A stretch of DNA of 64,000 nucleotides, from contig NZ_JARWAC010000021.1 in assembly GCF_029846175.1 (NCBI RefSeq), forward strand, positions 1 through 64,000. The letters run 5' to 3'. The stretch is from Sphaerisporangium sp. TRM90804. GTDB lineage: Bacteria; Actinomycetota; Actinomycetes; Streptosporangiales; Streptosporangiaceae. The notes beneath the pieces are model-generated. The model did not search any database, had not been told where the DNA came from, and saw nothing but the letters and a program-made list of their open reading frames with translations. A program made the position numbers and the translations under genes. Shown one piece after another: positions 26,330-33,427 of the stretch. How positions within the stretch are numbered: position 1 is the stretch's first letter; each line of letters opens with the position of its first letter.

Positions 26330-27925
26330 TCACACCTCTCCGTTCGTTCGTGTCGTGGCCCCCGAAGGGCGGGCGGGGTGGTCGCCGTGGCGCGCGGTCG
26401 CGCGGCGCAGGGCTGGGCGGCTGTGGGGGCCGAAGGGGCTCAGGCCGTACCAACGGGCCAGTTGGAGCAGGGGGAGGGCGTTCTTCGTCAGGACGCCCGC
26501 CGACCAGCCGAGCGTGGCGCCCAGGGCGCCGTGGGACGGCACCAGGGAGAGGTCGACGGCCACGGTGACGGCGATGGCCAGCAGGACGTTCACCGTGCTG
26601 GCGGTCGTGTGCCCGGCGGCGATCAGGACGACGTCGACCATGCCGCAGGCCGTGGCCGCCATCATCGTCACGGCCAGCACCGCCGCCACGGCGGCGCCCC
26701 GCCGGTAGCCGTCCCCGAACACGCCGAGCACCCAGGGCGCCAGGGCGGCGTACCCCAGCCAGACCGGCCAGGTGACGGCGACCAGCCACATCGTGGCCGT
26801 CTGGTGGAGCCTGCGGGCCGAAGGCAGGTCGCCCCGGGCCATGGCCCGCACCAGGCGCGGCTGAACGGCCTGGGCCAGACCCTGGTTGACGAGCTGACCG
26901 ACCACCTTGAACCGGGTGGCCGCGGTGTAGACGGCGGCCTGCTCCGGCCCGGCCAGCACGCCGACGACCACGATGTCGAGCCGCTGGAACACCGCCTGAA
27001 CGGCACCGCCGACGGCACGCGGCCCCGCATAGCGCCAGAACTCCGTGACACTCACCGGAACGGGCCGGGTGCGACGCCCCCACACTCCCGCACGGCCGAC
27101 GGCGCTCGGCCATGCGGGCCGCCAGCATCCGGCGACGGCGTCCAGAACCGCTCCGGTCCGGCGTCCTCGCACGGCCGTGCGGGCGGACGGGGGAGGGGCG
27201 GTCGTCCGGTCGTACTTGGGGAGGGGGCTGGCCGGTGCTGACCCGAGGGGGCCGGGTATTCGGCGGTGTAGCCACCGGGCGCTGAGGAGGAGGACCGGCA
27301 GGGCGGGGAGGGACCAGGCGGCCGGGAGCAGCCAGGCCCCCGTTCCCGTGAGGCCGGTGAGAGCCAGTGTCCCGATCAGGACGAGTTGCGCGCCCGGTTG
27401 CAGCAGGCCGCCGAGCAGCGTGGTCGGCCGCATCGTGCCGAAGCCCCGCGTGGCGGCGACCAGGGTGTCCGCGCACGCGAGCACCGGAAGCGCCACCCCG
27501 AGCACCCTCAGCGTGTCGGCGAGCGCGGCCTCGCCGGTGTGCGGGGCCGGGCGGGGCAGCCCGGGGCCGGTGGGCGGGGTGGTGCCGGGCAGCAGCGCCG
27601 CCGCGATCGCGTCCGCGTGGACGGTGACGAGCACGGCGGCGGCCACGGAAAGCGCCACGACCGGCACCAAAGCGGCCCGCAGGTGGCGGGCGGCGCCGTG
27701 GTACCCGTGGTCGCGGGCCCGGGCGATGAAGTAGATCAGCCCGTTGCCGGCGTCCAGCCTGACGACGCCCGCGATCATGAGGCACAGCGTGGTCGCGGTG
27801 AAGAAAGCCCCCGCGGTACGGGCGTCCAGGCCGCGGGTGATCGCCACCACCACGAGGAACTGCGACCCGGCGGCCACCACCGCACCGGCCACCCCGGCGA
27901 CGCCCCCCCTGACCAGAGACCTCAT
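26330..27925 (-). CDS. Wzx-like polysaccharide flippase / exporter
   Basis: A 531-aa multi-spanning membrane protein of the MOP/MATE-like polysaccharide transporter type, with about 12 hydrophobic helices (GGVAGVAGAVVAAGSQFLVVVAITRGLDARTAG at the start, then AVQAVFQRLDIVVVGVLAGPEQAAVYTAA in the second half). It would flip undecaprenyl-linked repeat units to the outer face. The central cytoplasmic loop (about 245-310) contains a duplicated 29-residue segment (GRRT, WR, AVG blocks). ATG 27925 is chosen because it starts at the first helix; the frame runs open upstream through the 75-bp repeat region. Confidence 0.85.
   Translation of the reverse strand: MRSLVRGGVAGVAGAVVAAGSQFLVVVAITRGLDARTAGAFFTATTLCLMIAGVVRLDAGNGLIYFIARARDHGYHGAARHLRAALVPVVALSVAAAVLVTVHADAIAAALLPGTTPPTGPGLPRPAPHTGEAALADTLRVLGVALPVLACADTLVAATRGFGTMRPTTLLGGLLQPGAQLVLIGTLALTGLTGTGAWLLPAAWSLPALPVLLLSARWLHRRIPGPLGSAPASPLPKYDRTTAPPPSARTAVRGRRTGAVLDAVAGCWRPAWPSAVGRAGVWGRRTRPVPVSVTEFWRYAGPRAVGGAVQAVFQRLDIVVVGVLAGPEQAAVYTAATRFKVVGQLVNQGLAQAVQPRLVRAMARGDLPSARRLHQTATMWLVAVTWPVWLGYAALAPWVLGVFGDGYRRGAAVAAVLAVTMMAATACGMVDVVLIAAGHTTASTVNVLLAIAVTVAVDLSLVPSHGALGATLGWSAGVLTKNALPLLQLARWYGLSPFGPHSRPALRRATARHGDHPARPSGATTRTNGEV
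27004..27177. repeat. 2 x 87-bp in-frame duplication inside the flippase gene
   Basis: Units at 27004-27090 and 27091-27177 align along their length (shared GCCGACGGC, CGGCC, CGCCAG, GAAC and CG-x-C blocks). On the minus strand they encode GRRTGAVLDAVAGCWRPAWP and GRRTRPVPVSVTEFWRYAGP, each followed by an AVG-x-A block. The period is 29 codons, so frame is kept. The copies are more diverged than the GT2 repeats. Confidence 0.75.
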
Positions 27926-27950
27926 GACGCCGCCGCGAACCAGCCAGCGG

Positions 27951-28175
27951 TCTGAGGCGTGCTGACCGGGTGGCACGGAGCGACGGCCCCGATCGAGCGT
28001 CCCGCTGTGCACTCCCAGTGGCGACTCAGGGGCGCCATGACGGGGTGGTGCCCGGCGGCTGTTCGGGCGGGGTGGCGGGCTGGGGAGTGCCGGGTGGGGG
28101 TCAGAGGCGCCATGACGGGGTGGTGTCCAGCCATGCTTCTAGCTGGGTGTCCCAGGGCTCGAAGTGGGCGGACAG
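27951..28175. repeat. 3 x 75-bp array spanning the 3' end of a sulfotransferase gene
   Basis: Copies start at 27951, 28026 and 28101. The first about 25 bases of each unit are best conserved (core GGCGCCATGACGGGGTGGTG in copies two and three, weaker in copy one). The 28101 copy contains the last codons and stop of the sulfotransferase gene. The other two fill the gap before the flippase. The unit is a multiple of three. Confidence 0.65.
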
Positions 28176-28958
28176 GCGGCGGCGGAGGGAGACGGGCATG
28201 TCGGCGGGGCGGGGGCGGGCGTTGTGGTGCTCGAAGAGCGGGTCGCCGAGGCGGGGGAGGCCCAGGAACTCCAGAACCTGGTCGTACACGGGCTCCGGCG
28301 TCCGGAAGAACCGGCCGCTGTCGACGACGAGCAGGCGCAGGCGGCCCACCTGGCGTTCCAGTTCCGCCAGTTGGCAGGCGTAGCGGCCACGGGCGAGGTA
28401 GGCGTGGTGGCGGTGCGCGTGGCTGGTGGCGTGCGGGTCGTTCGCCAGCCGCTCGTGCTCCCCGGCCAGGCGGTGCTCCTCCAGCTCGACGGCGCGCTCG
28501 AACGACGGCTCGGGCTCGAACCCCCGCGCCACCTCGTGCGCGTGCGCCGAGTACGCCCGCTCCACCGGGTCGCGCACCAGCACCACCAGCTTGACCCCCG
28601 GCAGGTCGCGCGCGATGCGGGCCGCCGCCAGCGGATGGAACATGTAGTACGGCGACGACTCGAAGGCCGGCGGCCGGGTGCCGTACCGCCGTTCGAGCCG
28701 GTTGGCGGTCGCCTTCAGCGGGAAGTGCGCGCGATACCACGCCGGCCCCCTGCCGTAGGCCACGTCGAAGTAGTGGACGCCCTTGCGCAGCGCGGGCTTG
28801 AGCACCAGCGGGTGCCGGGCGAGCGTCCGGTACAGGGACGTCGTGCCGCAGCGCTGAGCGCCGACGATCAGAAAGGACGGCAGCAGCCGCCCGCCCACGG
28901 TCAGCCGCCCGGCCGTGTAGGAGACGACGTGGGCGGACCTTTTAACGGTGCGGTTCAC
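28101..28958 (-). CDS. Sulfotransferase (heparan-sulfate-type P-loop)
   Basis: A 285-aa sulfotransferase of the Sulfotransfer_1/3 type: LPSFLIVGAQRCGTTSLYRTL with the phosphosulfate loop, KGVHYFDVAYGRG, ESSPYYMFHPLAAARIA, VKLVVLVRDPVERAYSAH (3'-phosphate motif), and LLVVDSGRFFRTPEPVYDQV followed by a LEFLGLP block. GTG 28958 is chosen because AGGAGGT lies seven bases before it; another in-frame GTG at 28994 overlaps the upstream kinase-like stop. It is the third sulfotransferase of the locus, apparently co-transcribed with the kinase-like gene. Its last codons lie within a 75-bp repeat unit. Confidence 0.9.
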   Translation of the reverse strand: MNRTVKRSAHVVSYTAGRLTVGGRLLPSFLIVGAQRCGTTSLYRTLARHPLVLKPALRKGVHYFDVAYGRGPAWYRAHFPLKATANRLERRYGTRPPAFESSPYYMFHPLAAARIARDLPGVKLVVLVRDPVERAYSAHAHEVARGFEPEPSFERAVELEEHRLAGEHERLANDPHATSHAHRHHAYLARGRYACQLAELERQVGRLRLLVVDSGRFFRTPEPVYDQVLEFLGLPRLGDPLFEHHNARPRPADMPVSLRRRLSAHFEPWDTQLEAWLDTTPSWRL

Positions 28959-28990
28959 CGGGGGGACCTCCTGACGGAAGGTGGGGCGGT

Positions 28991-30091
28991 TCACAGAAGA
29001 GCCTCCTGCCGGTCGGCGAGGGGGGTCAGCCACTCGGATGGGGGGCCGAGGGGGTGGTGGCCGTCCTGCTCGTGCCGGTCGGCGAGGGTGATCAGGTAGT
29101 GGAGGGCGGTCGAGCGTGCCTGGTGCGCGGGCACCGCGAACGGCTCCAGCGTGCGCGCCGACTGCGCGAGGCACGCCTGGGCGGCGATCGGCGGCGGCAT
29201 GCGGCGCAGGGCCCGCTGGAAGGAGTGGTGGAGCGCGTCGAAACCGATGGGGACACCGGTGGCGAACCGCTCCCAGTCCCACACCAGCAGGCGGCCGTCC
29301 GGAGCGGCGGCCATGTTCCACGGCGCGAAGTCACCGTGCCAGGCGTGGTTCCACGACGAGGCGGTGGCCGTGTTCGGTGGCGCCCCATGCCGGTCCGCGC
29401 TCCGGGAGGCGGTGACCGGCCAGGCGTGAGCGCCGACCGGCAGGGCGGCTCGCCCGAGGTGGTCTCCCAGAAGGTCCTCGGACGCGGTGGTGCCGGGGAT
29501 GGCGACGGGGGCGAGAGCGGCGATCTCCCGGACGGCTCGGGTGAGCAGGGAGGTGGGGATGCTGGTTCGGCCGAGGCGGAGGCGGACGGGGAGGGGAACG
29601 GGCGGCACCGGTAGGGGAGAGAGGGCCAGGACCTCTAGCTCGTTCCACACGCCGTGGTGGAGCACTGCCGGCGGGGTGACGATCTTCAGGGGGGTGCCGG
29701 CCAGTGCGTCCAGCGTCGCGCCCTCGTGGCGGACGAGTGCTCGCGAGCGCTCGGTGTGGCCGATCTTGACGAATGCGAGCAGCCCGCCGTCCGTTCCGCG
29801 CACCTCCAGGACGGGCTTGCGGTTGGCCCGGCGCGCCGGGCGTATGTGCGCGGTGGCCCTGACCCGCCGCCCGAACACCTCGCTGAGATACGCCTCTATC
29901 GTGCCCGCCCCCGCCGGGAGCCGCCTGCGCCCGGGCAACCACCGCGAACGCGGCACCAGACGACGGGGCAGCAGCCTGCTCGGCACCACCGCATATGAGG
30001 CGCGTCTCGCCGCGGGGCCCGGTGCGGCGGCGGGATACAGCAGGGGGATGACCTCGTCCAGGTAGCGCAACCGAGCGCGGAAGTCCCTCAT
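28991..30091 (-). CDS. Phosphotransferase (APH/choline-kinase-like fold)
   Basis: A 366-aa kinase-like protein. The Brenner-type catalytic motif WHGDFAPWNM (251-260) and the metal-binding WDWERF (271-276) are present. Lys109 in LAFVKIGHTERS and Glu123 in RHEGATLDAL are plausible ATP-site residues. The first about 60 residues are Arg/Pro-rich and not typical of APH proteins. In a polysaccharide operon it could phosphorylate a sugar or lipid head group; antibiotic resistance is unlikely from context. The ATG lies in the first of two 77-bp tandem units, and the stop overlaps a possible sulfotransferase start. Confidence 0.78.
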   Translation of the reverse strand: MRDFRARLRYLDEVIPLLYPAAAPGPAARRASYAVVPSRLLPRRLVPRSRWLPGRRRLPAGAGTIEAYLSEVFGRRVRATAHIRPARRANRKPVLEVRGTDGGLLAFVKIGHTERSRALVRHEGATLDALAGTPLKIVTPPAVLHHGVWNELEVLALSPLPVPPVPLPVRLRLGRTSIPTSLLTRAVREIAALAPVAIPGTTASEDLLGDHLGRAALPVGAHAWPVTASRSADRHGAPPNTATASSWNHAWHGDFAPWNMAAAPDGRLLVWDWERFATGVPIGFDALHHSFQRALRRMPPPIAAQACLAQSARTLEPFAVPAHQARSTALHYLITLADRHEQDGHHPLGPPSEWLTPLADRQEALL

Positions 30092-30197
30092 GGGCGACCC
30101 GGCGTGGAGGGATGAGGCGGGGGGATGATCTTGTCCGGGGGGTACGGCCGTGCGCGGAGGTCGTTCATGGGCGACCCGGCGTGGTGGCGGGGCTCGG
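30044..30197. repeat. 2 x 77-bp duplication of the ligase-stop / kinase-start junction
   Basis: Unit A (30044-30120) contains the start of the kinase-like gene and unit B (30121-30197) the stop of the ligase-like gene plus an abortive copy of the kinase start. Both contain TCATGGGCGACCCGGCGTGG. On the minus strand unit B reads MNDLRARPYPPDKIIPP against the real MRDFRARLRYLDEVIPL, then runs to a stop in the same TPGRP context. The period is not a multiple of three, so the abortive copy cannot extend the real gene. Confidence 0.82.
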
Positions 30198-31757
30198 CCA
30201 GGTCGCTTGGGCGGTGAGGGCCGGGCCGGGGGTTTGCGGTGACCGGGCCGGTGGTCGCGAGACCCCGCCCGGGTGTCGCGGGGGCTCGGCCGGTGGGCGG
30301 GGGTCGGAGGGTGGGGGGTTGCGCCAGAGGGTGGCGTAGGAGATCAGGTAGAGGGTGAGGGCGGAGATCAGGCCGTCGTAGATGAACATGTAGAGCAGGG
30401 CCAGGAGCATCACGAGCGTTCCGGCCTGGCCGATGGGGGTGCGGTCGCGGCGGAAGCGGCGCACCGCGCCGGCGAAGAAGGCGACGTACAGCAGGGCGCC
30501 GGTGAAGCCCTGGGTGATGAGCAGCAGCCAGAGCTGGCCGTCGCTGCCCAGCGGGGGGTGGCCGCACTCGTGGCACCACGTGGTCCTGCCGGTGGTGATC
30601 GACCGGTAGTTGCCGTGGGCGTTGCGGGTGTTGCCGTACCCGATCACCGGCGAGTGGGTGGCGGCCTTCAGCGTGCTCATCACCGTGAACGCCCTGATCT
30701 GGTTACTGTGCGGCTTCTCCAGGCGCTGCGCGACCATCGTGGTGAGCGGCCCCGCGAGCAGGGCCGGCACCGCCACCAGCAGCACCGCGCAGACCGTGAG
30801 GGCCGTCCGTGGGCGCGCCCGCAGCACGGCGCGGGCGGCGCGCGGCCCGGCCCGCACGATGACGTACACCACGGACACCGCCAGCCCGATCCACAGGCCC
30901 CGGTTGAGCGAGTAGACGACCGGGACGGCTGCCAGCCCGACGGCGGCCACGCAGACCAGCCGCCGCGCCGGCCCGCCGTACGTCCACCAGCCGACGACGA
31001 ACCACACCAGCAGCACCGAGAGGTTGCCGCCCCAGGCGTTGGCCCACTCGAACGGCGCCTCCGGGCGGGGCGCGGCGTGCCCGAGGACGTGCTGCATCTG
31101 CGCGGCGGTCGGGTGGACGAGGTTGCGGACGAAGGAGTTGCCGCTGACCCAGCCGGGCAGCAGCGTCTCCATGGGCGAGGTGAACTCGAACCGCGGCGCG
31201 AGCACGCCGAGCAGCCCCCCGGCCACGGTGACGAGGAACAACGCCCCCAGCATCCGCACGAGGGAGCGCTGCGGCAGCTCCCGCTCGGTCAGGTTGGCCA
31301 GGTACAGCACCACGACCGCGAGCGAGACGTAGACCAGGCCGCGCATGACGTACCCGGCGATTCGGCCGGTGGACAGCGCCCCGTAGGTGCCGGGAGGCGT
31401 GTCGCCCAGCATCGCGGCGCTGACCAGATACCCCGCGAGCAGCAGCGCCCACAGCCCCATGCCCTTCGGCACGGCCACCGGACGCCTGCGCCACAGCACC
31501 ACGGCCATGGGCACCGCGAGCACGACGACGCAGAGCCCCCCGAACCCGAGCGCCCACCAGACCGGGTACCCCACCAGCAACCCCGCGATCGGCCACGCCG
31601 CCGGTGCCGGCAACGCCCGGACGATCCGCCCGGGCGGCCTGCGGACGCGCAGCTCCCGGGTGGGGAACTCCCTCGTGGCGGGGAACTCCCAGGTGGACGC
31701 CTCCCAGGCCGGGACGCCCTGAGCGGGTGCCGCGGAACCCGGCGGAAGGGGGGTCAT
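30165..31757 (-). CDS. O-antigen ligase / Wzy-like polymerase
   Basis: A 530-aa polytopic membrane protein with about ten to twelve helices. The Wzy_C/WaaL-type signature is VVYSLNRGLWIGLAVS, followed by the large external loop (QIRAFTVMSTLKAATHSPVIGYGNTRNA, then CHECGHPPLGSDGQLWLLLITQG). Such enzymes polymerise or ligate lipid-linked repeat units outside the membrane. The first about 50 and last about 50 residues are Pro/Arg-rich cytoplasmic tails. The ATG overlaps the Wzz-like gene stop by 4 nt. Its stop originally probably overlapped the kinase-like start before the 77-bp duplication. Confidence 0.88.
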   Translation of the reverse strand: MTPLPPGSAAPAQGVPAWEASTWEFPATREFPTRELRVRRPPGRIVRALPAPAAWPIAGLLVGYPVWWALGFGGLCVVVLAVPMAVVLWRRRPVAVPKGMGLWALLLAGYLVSAAMLGDTPPGTYGALSTGRIAGYVMRGLVYVSLAVVVLYLANLTERELPQRSLVRMLGALFLVTVAGGLLGVLAPRFEFTSPMETLLPGWVSGNSFVRNLVHPTAAQMQHVLGHAAPRPEAPFEWANAWGGNLSVLLVWFVVGWWTYGGPARRLVCVAAVGLAAVPVVYSLNRGLWIGLAVSVVYVIVRAGPRAARAVLRARPRTALTVCAVLLVAVPALLAGPLTTMVAQRLEKPHSNQIRAFTVMSTLKAATHSPVIGYGNTRNAHGNYRSITTGRTTWCHECGHPPLGSDGQLWLLLITQGFTGALLYVAFFAGAVRRFRRDRTPIGQAGTLVMLLALLYMFIYDGLISALTLYLISYATLWRNPPPSDPRPPAEPPRHPGGVSRPPARSPQTPGPALTAQATWPSPATTPGRP

Positions 31758-32959
31758 GGGGTCGGGCGGGGGAGTTCGGCGGGGGAGGGGAGCAGGATCA
31801 CGCCCAGGGCGGCGGTGTCGGTGCGGCGGAGTTGGCGGACGGCTTGGGCCAGTTGCTTGGAGCGGGCGGCGCGGCTCTCGACCAGGAGCAGGGCGGCGTC
31901 GGCGCGGGCCGAGTGGTCGGTGCGGACCCAGATGGGCGCCAGGCCGGTGAGCGCGACGCGCAGGTCGTCGGCGATGGGCTCGGGGTCGGTGCCGGGGGTC
32001 ACGCTCCGGACTAACAGCTCGCCGCCGTCGCGCAGGTGCCGGGCGACGGCCATGGCCAGCTCGCGCAGCTCGCGGGCGTTCTCACCCTCGCAGAGCACCG
32101 GCAGGCCGGTCAGCCGCTCGACGTCGGCGGCGGTGCGGAGCCGGGTGTCGACGCGGTCGCGCAGGACGGCGGCCCCGACGCCGGCCAGCAGGCCGAGGAA
32201 CAGCCCGCTGCCGAGGTAGAGCGGCAGGCTGGGCGCGGTGGGCGCGCCCGGCGGGCGGGCGTCGCTGATCACGGCGCCCGGGGTGACGGCGACGGTCTTC
32301 AGCGCGTCGTACCGGGCGGTGAGGGTGTGGATCTGCCGGTTCAGGACGTTCTGCCGCTGCGCGGCGATCGTGCGCGCGGCGGACCCCTGCGGGTGCCGCG
32401 CCAGGCCGGCGACGGTGGCGGCGAGCGTGGCGTTCACCTCGCGCAGCTTGGCGGTGAACATCTTGAGCTGCGCGGCGAGCGCCTGGGTGGCCGTGGCCCG
32501 CCGGTTGGCGAGGTAGGCCTTGGCGAACGCCTGCGCCCCCGCCGCCGCGCTGATGGGGTCGCGCGCCGTGTACGACACCGCGAGGACCGCCGAGTTCGGC
32601 GGCACGCTGACGGTGACCTGGCCGCGCATCGTCTCGGGATCGCCGGCCTTGAGGCTCCGCGCGGCTCGCGCGGCGACCACGGCGGAGCGGGCCACGTGGG
32701 CCTCGGTGTCGAGGTTGAGCGGTTCACGCTGGCGGGGGGTGGTCTGGTTGAGCTGATCCTGCACGCTGGTCGGCGCCACCAGGACCTCGGCGGTCGCGGT
32801 GTAGGACGGCGGGGTGGTGGCGAGCGCCACACCGCCGCCGCAGACGCCGGCGAGCACGCACCCGGCGACCGCCACGCGCCGCCGCCGCAGCAGCGAGCCG
32901 ATGTCGGCCAGCTCGCGCCCGTCGGCCGGGCCTGGGACTGCGGACGCCGGCTGGCTCAT
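31754..32959 (-). CDS. Wzz-like polysaccharide copolymerase
   Basis: Chain-length regulator of 401 aa. The first transmembrane helix is at about 29-47, the extracytoplasmic Wzz domain follows (PSYTATAEVLVAPTS, coiled-coil stretches around 150-225), and the second helix is at about 246-266. A C-terminal about 130-residue cytoplasmic domain (LTGLPVLCEGENARELRE, APIWVRTDHSARADAALLLVES) looks like a BY-kinase fold without a Walker A loop or Tyr tail, so it should be catalytically dead. It is the first gene of the minus-strand export operon; the ligase-like gene follows with ATGA overlap. Confidence 0.87.
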   Translation of the reverse strand: MSQPASAVPGPADGRELADIGSLLRRRRVAVAGCVLAGVCGGGVALATTPPSYTATAEVLVAPTSVQDQLNQTTPRQREPLNLDTEAHVARSAVVAARAARSLKAGDPETMRGQVTVSVPPNSAVLAVSYTARDPISAAAGAQAFAKAYLANRRATATQALAAQLKMFTAKLREVNATLAATVAGLARHPQGSAARTIAAQRQNVLNRQIHTLTARYDALKTVAVTPGAVISDARPPGAPTAPSLPLYLGSGLFLGLLAGVGAAVLRDRVDTRLRTAADVERLTGLPVLCEGENARELRELAMAVARHLRDGGELLVRSVTPGTDPEPIADDLRVALTGLAPIWVRTDHSARADAALLLVESRAARSKQLAQAVRQLRRTDTAALGVILLPSPAELPRPTP

Positions 32960-33427
32960 GGGTTCGGCGTGCCTCTCGGTGCGGGTGCGGGTTTGGTCAC
33001 AGGGGCGGGGCGGGGCGGGGCGAGGGGTGCGGTTACGGGCCCGGGTGCGGGGCCGGGGCCGGATGCGGGTGCGGGGGCGGTCGTGGTTGTGGGGCGGAGT
33101 GCGGTCGCGTTGTGCGGTGTGCGGGCGTGCTTGGTGGGGACCCCGGGCCGCGGATGAGCGACGCCCAGGCCGGAAGGGCTCATCCGCGCGGGGAATCCCG
33201 GAAACGCATTCAGAGAACTATAGACACACCCAGCGTTTCCCCGACCCGGATATCGCGGTTTTCCCCGCCGTGCGGAACAGTGCTATGAATGTCGATATCT
33301 TGATTTGTCCATATATGGTAATTAGCAGGTCAGGCCACCATCGCCGAGTTCCCTCCGGTTCGGCGGCGTTTAGTGGGAAGGTGAATACCAGCCTTCGAGG
33401 AAACGGGGAAAAGGGGGTTAGGCCGCC
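32960..33427. other. Divergent intergenic region with AT-rich island
   Basis: This 468-bp region between the divergent Wzz-like and GH26-like genes has no gene. Positions 33000-33080 are G-rich on the plus strand (repeated GGGGCGGGG and GGGTGCGGG blocks). Positions about 33215-33345 are strikingly AT-rich for this genome. They contain the perfect palindrome CCATATATGG (33309-33318), two GATATC sites (33249 and 33294) and two TTTTCCCC/TTTCCCC blocks. It is probably the control region for both directions. Confidence 0.7.

Noticed and set aside
28991-30091. Aminoglycoside resistance gene, because of the APH-like motif.
   Set aside because: The polysaccharide-export context and atypical N-terminus make a resistance role unlikely; only the kinase fold is supported.
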